19,156 nucleotides of DNA from Campylobacter sp. (GTDB lineage: Bacteria; Campylobacterota; Campylobacteria; Campylobacterales; Campylobacteraceae): contig NZ_JAHHTD010000029.1 in the NCBI RefSeq assembly GCF_020024835.1, positions 1 through 19,156 of the forward strand, given 5' to 3'. The translations under genes and the position numbers were made by a program. Shown in pieces: positions 13,932 to 19,156 of the stretch. Position 1 is the first letter of the stretch. Each line of letters begins with the position of its first letter. Under the pieces are notes generated by a model, which ran no database searches, was not told the DNA's origin, and saw only the letters and a program-made list of their open reading frames with translations.

Positions 13932-14383
13932 CGTTCAACCACCTTAAAATTAACGGATGCTCTCATAAAACCAGTATCGATTAAAGGCTTACTGCTCTTT
14001 TTGATTTTAATTGTTAATTCTGAATTCGGAGGCGTATTCATTTGCATAATGCTAGCAACGATATCCCCTCTTGCTACCTCTCCGACTTGATTAAGACTAA
14101 GAGTTACATTACTATTGCTTAAAAATTGATTTTTAAAAATATCCAGCCACTTAACTTTATTTTTATAAATTGCAGTTCTAAAAAACGGGCGTGCAGGTAT
14201 TTTCAAATTTCCATACTCTTGCAACTTTGCTACACTAGCAACGCTTTTACCATTTTCATATTTAGCAGTTTCAAAAAATCCAACTTCTAATCTTTGCTTA
14301 TTTTTTGTTAATAAATTATCTAATTTTTTATCAACTTCTGAGATTAAGTTAAAATTGTTAAAACCTTTAATTTCCGACTTCAT
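13928..14383 (-). CDS. Mu gpG / HK97 gp10-like tail completion protein
   Basis: The 151-aa protein shows a recognisable pattern: RLEVGFFETAKYENGKSVASVAKLQEYG (residues about 31-58, the G-x-x-Y-x-d-G-x-x-v-A-x-x-A-x-x-n-E-x-G unit), then PARPFFRTAI (63-72), a helical VGEVARGDIVASIMQMNTPPN stretch, and KIKKSSKPLIDTGFMRASV (126-144), the strongly conserved K-P-L-x-D-T-G-x-m ending. These features define gpG/gp10-like neck proteins that complete the tail end and join it to the head. It is one of the more certain calls in the neck. It starts at ATG 14383, 9 nt after the connector gene stop, and ends in ATGA with the next neck gene. Confidence 0.8.
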   Translation of the reverse strand: MKSEIKGFNNFNLISEVDKKLDNLLTKNKQRLEVGFFETAKYENGKSVASVAKLQEYGNLKIPARPFFRTAIYKNKVKWLDIFKNQFLSNSNVTLSLNQVGEVARGDIVASIMQMNTPPNSELTIKIKKSSKPLIDTGFMRASVNFKVVER

Positions 14384-14392
14384 AGCATAACC

Positions 14393-14896
14393 TTAATTGA
14401 CAATTGTTAATCCTGCTTGCCTTGATAACCACGCTAAATACATTTTACCATAAGGCGTAAGACTCATCCAGTAAGTGAATTCATTTCCTTTGCTAGAATA
14501 AGGACTTGCTTGATAGCTTATATTAACATCTCCAACAGCACTACTTGCAATTAAGCCGTCTGATGGCAGGATATTAATTGATTTTGAAAAACCGCTTAAG
14601 ACTAAATAATGTGCTATTAATAGCAAAAAATGCCTTAATTCATATTTTTTTTCTAAATCTAAATTTTTATATTCCAAAAAATCACATTTTACCTGTTCTA
14701 CAATAGTTAAGAAAAAATTAATACTTTCTTCAGTTGAGAATAAAGGTTTAAACTCTTGGAAATTATTTAAAAAATCTTGCAAAAGAGTAGGATAAGAAAA
14801 AAAATAAAATAATTTATATTTATTTAAAAAAAGCTTATTGACATCTTTTTTGCTTAAAGCAATTTTAATTATTTTATCTTTTCCTACCTTAACCAT
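14393..14896 (-). CDS. Head-tail connector, DUF4054-like
   Basis: The 167-aa protein matches the DUF4054 outline: F-rich N-terminal helices (LFYFFSYPTLLQDFLNNF), ALxL-type helix ELRHFLLLIAHYLVLSG, and a C-terminal SSAVGDVNISYQASPYSSKG segment that corresponds to the conserved S.s.G.vsvs... strand, followed by FTYWMSLTPYGKMYLAWLSRQ with the W...T.YG..y......... end. These small connectors sit beneath the portal and pass to the gp10-like protein. It lies after the coiled-coil gene (1 nt gap) and before the gp10-like gene, the expected order. The N-terminal 30 residues are Lys-rich and not typical. Start ATG 14896 has AAGGAATAAA just before it. Confidence 0.72.
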   Translation of the reverse strand: MVKVGKDKIIKIALSKKDVNKLFLNKYKLFYFFSYPTLLQDFLNNFQEFKPLFSTEESINFFLTIVEQVKCDFLEYKNLDLEKKYELRHFLLLIAHYLVLSGFSKSINILPSDGLIASSAVGDVNISYQASPYSSKGNEFTYWMSLTPYGKMYLAWLSRQAGLTIVN

Positions 14897-14897
14897 T

Positions 14898-15155
14898 TTA
14901 TTCCTTAATTAAGAAAATCTTACCATTGTTTTTTTCATCTTCGCTTAATTTTTCATAATCAATTTGACTAAAAATTAAACTATCATTATTTTTGTTAATG
15001 TTAAAAATATCAAGCTTAATAATTGCTTCATTCAACTCTTTAATTTTGTTTTCTAAATCTAAAATACTTTGAGTTTGCGATTCTATAGAAGTTTCTAGCT
15101 TCACAACTTTATCTTCTAAAGCCTTAACTCTTGCTTCTAAAGCTTGATCTGGCAT
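14898..15155 (-). CDS. Small coiled-coil protein
   Basis: This 85-aa protein has a heptad-type helix from about residue 4 to 50 (QALEARVKALEDKVVKLETS, then a LENKIKELNEAIIKL part with Leu/Val/Ile at a/d spacing), and a short acidic C-terminal segment ending KIFLIKE that could form a strand. This is suited to a trimeric coiled coil, as in head fibres, neck whiskers or a short scaffold accessory. The ATG at 15155 overlaps the previous stop by one base (TAATG), so it is translated in step with it. I do not recognise a family. The sequence supports the coiled coil well; everything about function is inference from position between capsid and connector genes. Confidence 0.55.
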   Translation of the reverse strand: MPDQALEARVKALEDKVVKLETSIESQTQSILDLENKIKELNEAIIKLDIFNINKNNDSLIFSQIDYEKLSEDEKNNGKIFLIKE

Positions 15156-15466
15156 TAAGATACCTCGCTTATTGAAACTTGTGTTTTATTAGAATTTGAG
15201 TTTTTTGTTTTTTCCTGCTTATTTTTAACATTTTGTAAAGTATCATCAACGTTTCTTTGATTATACTTATTATCATCAGATACAACAACAAAACCCTCAT
15301 CAATCATTTGTGAAAAAGACGGATATTGATTAATCAATTCTTTATAATCATCTTTATCAACTTGATTTAAGAAACAACCCCCTTTTAAAGAGATTGTTTT
15401 AAAAACACCGCCTTGTCTTCTTAAAGGAAAATCAATGCCAGCTAAATTTTTAATAACTACAATCAT
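15155..15466 (-). CDS. Small protein between capsid and connector genes, unknown
   Basis: The 103-aa protein starts at ATG 15466 behind AAGGATTATTT. Its first 60 residues look folded (IVVIKNLAGIDFPLRRQGGVF, then KGGCFLNQVDKDDYKELINQ and FSQMIDEGFVVVSDD), while the last 40 are low-complexity, rich in Asn, Lys, Gln and Ser, and probably disordered. The first part recalls short beta-rich proteins found right after major capsid genes in several phages (head completion or decoration helpers), but I cannot place it in a named family. It overlaps the coiled-coil gene by one base, so the two may work together. Function unknown; the gene itself is well supported by frame, start and spacing. Confidence 0.6.
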   Translation of the reverse strand: MIVVIKNLAGIDFPLRRQGGVFKTISLKGGCFLNQVDKDDYKELINQYPSFSQMIDEGFVVVSDDNKYNQRNVDDTLQNVKNKQEKTKNSNSNKTQVSISEVS

Positions 15467-15475
15467 AAATAATCC

Positions 15476-16492
15476 TTAAATATTTGTATATCTCATAACA
15501 AAAAGCGGTTTATAAATAAGTGTTCCTAATGTTCCAGCCGCCATCGCTTGTGAATATCCAAAATAACTTAATTCAGTGTTACTCATTAAAGCTAACTCGC
15601 TATAACCTATTTTTGAAGTAGGTAAAACACCGCCGGCTTGATTACTTCCTATGAAATAAATTACATTTTGATTGTTATTAGCATTGTCAAGTTCAACAGC
15701 AGGCACGAATTCTATACCAGGGAAAGTATTTTTTATTTCAGTAAAAACGTTAATACCTAAAGCGGTTCTTTTGCTTAATAAATATGAAAAAGCTCGATTA
15801 CTTACAGCACATTTAACTTTACTTTCATTGGTAATATGTCCCCCGCTCTTTGCACCTAATTTTTCATAAGCACCAGCAAAAAATGCTAGAATTTCCTCCC
15901 ACGTCATTGCTTGGAAAGTTTTGCTTGCAGTTTCATAATTATCCAATTGAGGATTATTCAAAAGTCCAAAACATAAAAAGCCATTGCCACTATTTTCCAA
16001 ATATCCATCAAAAGCAGTTCTATTTAATTCAACAGCCATAGCTTCGGTTACAGCACCTAAAATTAAATCGCTATAATTGATTTTAGCTTTTGCAACTTTT
16101 GCAGCTTTTAAATTTTCATATCTATAAGCACAAGTGAATCTATAGTGAGAAACTCTATTAAAATCGATATTCATACCAGCATACACCGGCATCACATTAT
16201 CACTATAAGGCGTAGTAACTCCAGTTTTTTCAACTAAAGGAGTCCAATAATCCTCTGTTTCCCAATCTATAAGTTTTTCCTTATCCCCTAAAATTTTTTC
16301 AGCATTTCTAGCATTAACGATATTGCTAACGACTTCAGTGCTAATTTGACTTAAAATACCAGCAGGCATTCCAATATTTTGTGAAGTGAAAGTAGGTTGT
16401 GCGTCCCTAAATTGCATAAAATTAGTAGAGTTATCAATATTGAAATAACCATTTGCATTAAGTTCAAACGCTAATTCTTTTGAGATTGACAT
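15476..16492 (-). CDS. Major capsid protein, DUF2184-like
   Basis: I place the start at ATG 16492 (338 aa) because AAAGGAATAAAA is directly upstream; an in-frame ATG at 16534 would add 14 residues overlapping the decoration gene. The protein is the largest abundant-looking head product and shows a DUF2184-like arrangement: a disordered N-arm, then AGILSQISTEVVSNIVNARN (a long spine-type helix), a WETEDYWTPLVEKTGVTTPYSD loop, an YRFTCAYRYENLKAAKVAKAKINY unit, an AVELNRTAFDGYLENSGNGF helix-loop, and a P-loop region NTFPGIEFVPAVEL, ending with LGTLIYKPLFVMRYTNI. The fold would be HK97. It lies after protease and decoration genes as expected. DUF2184 is the family I think it belongs to; a capsid role is much more certain. 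Confidence 0.8.
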   Translation of the reverse strand: MSISKELAFELNANGYFNIDNSTNFMQFRDAQPTFTSQNIGMPAGILSQISTEVVSNIVNARNAEKILGDKEKLIDWETEDYWTPLVEKTGVTTPYSDNVMPVYAGMNIDFNRVSHYRFTCAYRYENLKAAKVAKAKINYSDLILGAVTEAMAVELNRTAFDGYLENSGNGFLCFGLLNNPQLDNYETASKTFQAMTWEEILAFFAGAYEKLGAKSGGHITNESKVKCAVSNRAFSYLLSKRTALGINVFTEIKNTFPGIEFVPAVELDNANNNQNVIYFIGSNQAGGVLPTSKIGYSELALMSNTELSYFGYSQAMAAGTLGTLIYKPLFVMRYTNI

Positions 16493-16511
16493 TTTTATTC
16501 CTTTTTTTAAA

Positions 16512-17003
16512 TTATAAATCTGTAGTGATTGCAACCACGCCGGCTTCAGTTTTAGAATTTCCTATAAGCACTCTAAATTTTGTCAAAGTATAACCGGATT
16601 TAGTGGCATTATCATCAAATGCTATAGCACCAGTATCATTCTTTAAAAATACATATTGTCCTTTTTTTGCTACTTGACTCTCAGCACCAACAACAATGGT
16701 CCCAACGCTTAAATACTCTACGTTGTTATTTTGTGGGAAAGTTGTAGTGGCTTCATTGCAGCTTGAAATAAATGTGTTTTTTGTAGCAACTCCTAAAATA
16801 GTCCCTGTTATAGCTTTTCCACTAGCACCTATAATCTCATTTTCATTAGTAGGATTTGCTTTAGTTTGCACGAAACCACCAGCTTTAACATTAGCATCAG
16901 CAGTGTAACCCCACCACGTGCTACAATTATTATGGTAGCCTTTTAAAATATCCCCGGGGCTTCCTAAAGCAAGTTTAGCATAAGATTTTTTTTGAAAATT
17001 CAT
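16512..17003 (-). CDS. Capsid decoration / cement-like protein
   Basis: The 163-aa protein lies between the protease-scaffold and the capsid genes, a typical site for head decoration proteins. It is beta-rich, with repeated small residues: GSPGDILKGYHNN, AVKAGGFVQTKA-like and AITGTILGVATKN stretches, a SVGTIVVGAESQVAKKGQYVF segment (113-133) that reads like the entry of cement proteins, and a TKFRVLIGNSK end. The GD-I/V, GTILG and V.KGQ.V elements are common to cement proteins of phages with DUF2184 capsids. It would bind capsomer surfaces to stabilise the shell. It starts at ATG 17003 behind AAGGAGTTTTAAA. The exact family is a judgement, not a hit. Confidence 0.62.
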   Translation of the reverse strand: MNFQKKSYAKLALGSPGDILKGYHNNCSTWWGYTADANVKAGGFVQTKANPTNENEIIGASGKAITGTILGVATKNTFISSCNEATTTFPQNNNVEYLSVGTIVVGAESQVAKKGQYVFLKNDTGAIAFDDNATKSGYTLTKFRVLIGNSKTEAGVVAITTDL

Positions 17004-17014
17004 TTTAAAACTCC

Positions 17015-17695
17015 TTATTTTTTTCTTAATTTATCAAAAATTTCTTTTTCTTTGTTATTCATAGAAATTTTGCTATCCATAATAAAATGCTTTTGAGTTT
17101 TTTGTTCTAAAGCAAGTTCGAAAGCCGTTTTTGCGTCCAACGTTTTTAATAATGTTTTTCCAGTTAGATTCTCATAACCAAATTGATACAACTCAGATTC
17201 GTTTTTTCCTGTGTAATCGAAATTATAACCTACAGCGTCTTTAATCTTATTATAAGTATCGCTTATTTTTTTGCTTTTTTGAAACATTCTATCTTCAAAA
17301 GATTCTAGTTTCTTTTCTACAACCTCTTCAACTACTTCGGAAATAACACCAGCTAAATCATCAATATCGATTTTTTCTTTTTCTACAACCTCTTCGTCTT
17401 TTGTTTCCTTATCATCATCTTCAACTTTTTCAGCACTCTCATCATCAACTTTTGAAGCCTCGCTAGGTTTATATGCAAGTTTTTCAGCAAGTTCAACTAT
17501 AGTTTTTTCTCTTTCCTCTTCTCCACCTTCAAAATCATCAGCAGGCTTATTTGCTATAGCCATAATTTCACTAATAATTTTTCTTTTATCCTCGTCCGCT
17601 ATATCAACTTTATCATCTTCATTTTCTTTAGTAGTATCCTCATCAAGCATTTTTTTGAATTTGCTTAAAAGACTATCTTTGAAACTTTTTTTCAT
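17015..17695 (-). CDS. Nested in-frame scaffold protein (internal start)
   Basis: Within the protease-scaffold gene, the sequence AAAGGAG (17711-17705) lies 9 nt before an in-frame ATG at 17695, just after the protease domain ends. The strength and spacing are as good as those of true gene starts in this window. Starting here would give a 226-aa protein (residues 188-413 of the long form), consisting of only the acidic, helical scaffold. This mirrors the lambda C/Nu3 arrangement, where a protease gene holds a separately initiated scaffold gene in the same frame. The sequence supports the signal; production of the shorter protein is inferred. Confidence 0.55.
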   Translation of the reverse strand: MKKSFKDSLLSKFKKMLDEDTTKENEDDKVDIADEDKRKIISEIMAIANKPADDFEGGEEEREKTIVELAEKLAYKPSEASKVDDESAEKVEDDDKETKDEEVVEKEKIDIDDLAGVISEVVEEVVEKKLESFEDRMFQKSKKISDTYNKIKDAVGYNFDYTGKNESELYQFGYENLTGKTLLKTLDAKTAFELALEQKTQKHFIMDSKISMNNKEKEIFDKLRKK

Positions 17696-18256
17696 ACTTA
17701 AAAACTCCTTTACTTTTTGAATTTTATCTTCGATTTTTAAATCCGGACCGCTTCGGCCCTCTTCAACTACAGCTAAATGATTAACACATTTGATATTTTG
17801 CACGTATTCGTAATTAGTGCCATTAAATATACCATTAGATTTTTTAATTTCAGCAGTGTATCCAGGGGATAGTTCTACGTTTTTTCCTTTTTCTATAGCA
17901 TCTATCAGATCTGGATTGTAGATTATAAGGTCTGCTCTTAGCATTAAGTTTTCTTTGTCAATAGTTATGATGCTACCAATAGCACCATCTGCCTTGTTAT
18001 CCTCTTCTCCGACCCAAAAATGGTCGTATTTTATAGGTTTATTAGCAAAACTATCTTTAATCTTAATTAAATTGTCAAAAGGTCTAAAAACTTTAACAAT
18101 TTTATCATAATCAGCATTAACATTGTTTTCAACTTCGCTTAACAAATAATCGAAAACGCCGCCTTTTGCAATAGGATTATCTTTGATGATTAAAAAACCA
18201 TTATCGTCTTTTTCTCTTTTTGAAACATTTTTGTCTTCAATCTTAAGAGTAAGCAT
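17015..18256 (-). CDS. Prohead protease (DUF2213-like) fused to capsid scaffold
   Basis: The 413-aa protein has two parts. Residues 1-180 resemble DUF2213 proteases: PIKYDHF with H79, KNVELSPGYTAEI with S130, and CVNHLAVVEEGRSGPDLKI with H160, compatible with a His-Ser-His triad as in herpesvirus-assemblin-type prohead proteases. From about 188 the protein is highly charged and acidic (long Asp/Glu/Lys runs at 205-300) with helical EELVEKKLESFEDRM-like segments, a typical scaffold. The last part (after 330) is a compact Lys-rich helical end that may bind capsid. Cleavage would free scaffold fragments during maturation. Start ATG 18256 follows AAGGTGCAAAAAA. The gene precedes decoration and capsid genes, as usual. 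Confidence 0.78.
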   Translation of the reverse strand: MLTLKIEDKNVSKREKDDNGFLIIKDNPIAKGGVFDYLLSEVENNVNADYDKIVKVFRPFDNLIKIKDSFANKPIKYDHFWVGEEDNKADGAIGSIITIDKENLMLRADLIIYNPDLIDAIEKGKNVELSPGYTAEIKKSNGIFNGTNYEYVQNIKCVNHLAVVEEGRSGPDLKIEDKIQKVKEFLSMKKSFKDSLLSKFKKMLDEDTTKENEDDKVDIADEDKRKIISEIMAIANKPADDFEGGEEEREKTIVELAEKLAYKPSEASKVDDESAEKVEDDDKETKDEEVVEKEKIDIDDLAGVISEVVEEVVEKKLESFEDRMFQKSKKISDTYNKIKDAVGYNFDYTGKNESELYQFGYENLTGKTLLKTLDAKTAFELALEQKTQKHFIMDSKISMNNKEKEIFDKLRKK

Positions 18257-18275
18257 TTTTTTTGCACCTTAATTT

Positions 18276-18303
18276 AAAAAATCTATAAATAAAATTATAG
18301 ATT
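18276..18303 (-). terminator. AT-rich hairpin with T tract, weak terminator candidate
   Basis: On the minus strand, AATCTATA (18303-18296) pairs with TATAGATT (18287-18280) around an 8-nt loop, followed by more T (six in a row, 18281-18276). It sits after the 36-aa ORF stop and before the protease gene, so it could end a separate short transcript. The stem has only one G-C pair, so it is weak. The same bases contain TATAAT (18299-18294), which could instead be a -10 element for the protease gene. Confidence 0.35.
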
Positions 18304-18318
18304 AATTTTAAATTAAAG

Positions 18319-18429
18319 TCAAAAATCGTTCATAATGCAATACTTAGCATTAAAATCATCAGTGTGTATTTTTATAATTCCTATGCTTAGTATAATGAAA
18401 AACGTTATGTAAAATAGTTTTTTGCTCAT
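18319..18429 (-). CDS. 36-aa hydrophobic peptide, unknown
   Basis: This short frame starts at ATG 18429 within the stop of the acidic 129-aa gene (AAAATGA), so it is probably translated by coupling. The peptide starts MSKK, followed by a hydrophobic run (residues 5-20, LFYITFFIILSIGIIKI-like) and a short polar tail with one Cys. This could be a membrane peptide or a signal-type segment with a very short mature part. Hydrophobic peptides of this size encoded with accessory phage genes include superinfection exclusion factors and small toxins, but nothing in the sequence decides. It ends before a terminator-like hairpin. The overlap and coherent topology are the reasons I accept it. Confidence 0.5.
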   Translation of the reverse strand: MSKKLFYITFFIILSIGIIKIHTDDFNAKYCIMNDF

Positions 18430-18815
18430 TTTGATTCTACATCTCGTTTAATATTATTAAATCTTTGATTCGCCCAAATCACTATATCAGATGTCGGATC
18501 ATTGATAGAAAAAGTTTCACAAAACAATTCATTAGTTTTTACACCTTCGCACTCATCATCCGAATTCTCATCATAATCATAATAAGCATATTCTACAATA
18601 GAAGCTTCGATATTATCATTTGGTAAAATGCATAATTTTAAATAATACTCTACAGATATCAACCCTCCATCTTCAACATCTTTCATTTCATAGCTTAACC
18701 CTAAGATTCCTTCATCTTCAACATTTCTAAAATATCCTGCTAAGATATTTTCAACTCTAAAAGCTTTAACCTTAACCACTTCACTAGTAGATTTTATATT
18801 GTAATTGAATTTCAT
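18426..18815 (-). CDS. Acidic 129-aa protein of unknown function (moron-like)
   Basis: The protein has about 26 Asp/Glu against 13 Lys/Arg, so it is strongly acidic. It begins with strands (KFNYNIKSTSEVVKVKAF), has a central stretch of acidic and tyrosine residues (EYAYYDYDENSDDECEG, about 71-87) and a late helix (SDIVIWANQRFNNIKRD). I do not recognise a family. It starts at ATG 18815 with AAAGGATACAAA. It is the only gene in the window with an evident strong promoter of its own and is followed by a coupled small peptide and a terminator-like hairpin, upstream of the head genes. This suggests an accessory gene expressed separately. An anti-defence or DNA-mimic role is conceivable from acidity only and should be treated as speculation. 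Confidence 0.7.
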   Translation of the reverse strand: MKFNYNIKSTSEVVKVKAFRVENILAGYFRNVEDEGILGLSYEMKDVEDGGLISVEYYLKLCILPNDNIEASIVEYAYYDYDENSDDECEGVKTNELFCETFSINDPTSDIVIWANQRFNNIKRDVESK

Positions 18816-18845
18816 TTTGTATCCTTTATTTGTTTAATTTAGATA

Positions 18846-18873
18846 ATTATATTATTTTTTTTACAATTGTCAA
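18846..18873 (-). promoter_or_regulatory. Sigma-70-type promoter with perfect -35 and -10 hexamers
   Basis: The minus strand carries TTGACA (18873-18868) and TATAAT (18851-18846) separated by 16 nt, both exact consensus. Transcription would begin near 18839, leaving a leader of about 24 nt before ATG 18815. The region is A/T-rich with T runs, as in Campylobacterota promoters, where the -10 matters most. A canonical -35 is therefore unusual there. It is the strongest promoter-like sequence I noticed in the window. Confidence 0.65.
18860..18873. promoter_or_regulatory. Palindrome over the -35 box, possible operator
   Basis: The 14-bp stretch TTTACAATTGTCAA is symmetric except for one pair, centred on ACAATTGT, and covers the -35 hexamer of the promoter. 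A dimeric repressor binding here would block RNA polymerase. Short AT-rich palindromes arise easily by chance in this composition, so this is only a candidate. Confidence 0.25.
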
Positions 18874-18949
18874 GTATTTTTGAAAAAATAATATATTTCT
18901 TAAATCTTACTTAATTTAAGTTTCAACAATTTTTTTAAAGTATAAACAC

Positions 18950-18972
18950 GGGATTTTTTGAAACAAAAGCCC
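18950..18972. terminator. Imperfect hairpin between partial gene and promoter
   Basis: GGG (18950-18952) can pair with CCC (18970-18972), and TTTTG (18956-18960) with CAAAA (18964-18968), around an AAA loop with a small internal loop. On the plus strand ATTTTT follows; on the minus strand the T tract is poor. It lies about 30 nt after the stop of the right-edge gene and before the promoter, where a terminator would be useful. It could be a weak or bidirectional terminator. No other feature is seen between 18874 and 19002. Confidence 0.3.
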
Positions 18973-19002
18973 ATTTTTCCACTTTAAGCTTTCTAGCAAA
19001 TT

Positions 19003-19156
19003 TTAGTATTCACGTTGGAAAAAATCTCCAATTTTGAATTTAATACCTTTATAAACAAAATCTTTTTTAATTTCAAAAGTATCTATGTATTTATTATACT
19101 TAGTTTTAACCTTTCCTCTTTTAACTCTAAACATAAAGCCTCTTCTCATATAATCA
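19003..19156 (-). CDS. Partial small basic protein, C-terminal part only
   Basis: An open frame enters from the right edge and stops at 19005-19003. The visible part is about 50 residues, very basic (many Lys and Arg: RRGFMFRVKRGKVKTKYNKY), then alternating strands DTFEIKKDFVYKGIKF and a KIGDFFQREY end. An ATG at 19149 could be an internal start or the real start of a 48-aa protein, but the frame stays open to the window edge. The family is not recognised. It would be the last gene of an upstream block, as a hairpin and a new promoter follow. Because the start is unseen, its length and role cannot be given. Confidence 0.5.
   Translation of the reverse strand, partial: DYMRRGFMFRVKRGKVKTKYNKYIDTFEIKKDFVYKGIKFKIGDFFQREY

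Noticed and set aside
16493..16534. 14-residue N-terminal extension of the capsid protein
   Set aside because: The extension overlaps the end of the decoration gene and reads through the AAAGGAATAAAA ribosome binding site; ATG 16492 is the better start.
18900..18974. 24-aa minus-strand ORF (basic, Leu/Lys-rich) upstream of the promoter
   Set aside because: It has only a moderate GGAA before the ATG, lies within a hairpin region and shows no family or coupling; chance is likely at this length.
1..19156. tRNA genes, rRNA, CRISPR arrays, insertion sequences, attachment sites
   Set aside because: I saw no cloverleaf-like sequences, regularly spaced repeats, transposase-like proteins or flanking direct repeats; short AT-rich repeats are expected from composition.

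Overview
The window is a very AT-rich stretch holding almost the complete late (head, neck, tail, fibre and lysis) gene block of a contractile-tailed phage or prophage. Every gene I accept lies on the minus strand, so the block reads from right to left. Low GC, A/T-rich spacers, AAGGA-type ribosome binding sites and frequent TTA/AAA codons suggest a Campylobacterota host (Campylobacter or Arcobacter type). That is inference from composition, not from a host gene. No integrase, repressor, terminase or portal gene is in the window, so it cannot be said whether this is an integrated prophage or a free phage.

Layout in transcription order. (1) 19156-18257: the end of an unknown small gene, then a perfect-hexamer promoter driving an acidic 129-aa protein and a coupled 36-aa hydrophobic peptide, ending in a weak terminator-like hairpin. 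This looks like an independently expressed moron-type cassette. (2) 18256-15155, head: DUF2213-type prohead protease fused to an acidic scaffold, with a likely second internal start for free scaffold; a decoration/cement-like protein; a DUF2184-type major capsid protein; and two small accessory genes, one ending at 15155 and a coiled-coil one following it. (3) 15155-13025, neck: a DUF4054-type connector, a Mu gpG/HK97 gp10-like protein and two neck/tail-terminator-like proteins. (4) 13014-8929, tail: DUF3383-type sheath, DUF3277-like tube, a tail assembly chaperone with a -1 frameshift extension, and a tape measure protein. (5) 8927-4291, baseplate: Dit-like, plug-like, hub, gpV-like spike, gp25/gpW-like wedge, gpJ-like and DUF2612 proteins. 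(6) 4279-1406, adsorption: a tail fibre and a beta-helix tail spike that share an N-terminal anchor domain, each followed by a DUF4376-like accessory protein. (7) 1415-1, lysis: a one-TM holin-like protein, an orphan conserved phage protein, a DUF5675 protein with an H...GC motif as candidate endolysin, a small membrane gene split by a one-base frameshift, and a partial spanin-like protein.

Genes are packed with overlaps of 1-20 nt or gaps of a few nt, many of ATGA type, so translational coupling is expected throughout. The gene set resembles that of phages with DUF3383 sheaths, DUF2184 capsids and DUF2213 proteases (Bcep781-like and AP22-like myophages) rather than P2 or Mu proper. The most useful signals for follow-up are a tandem slippery sequence with a hairpin in the chaperone gene, the nested scaffold start, the moron-like cassette, the paired receptor-binding modules, and the frameshifted lysis-region gene.
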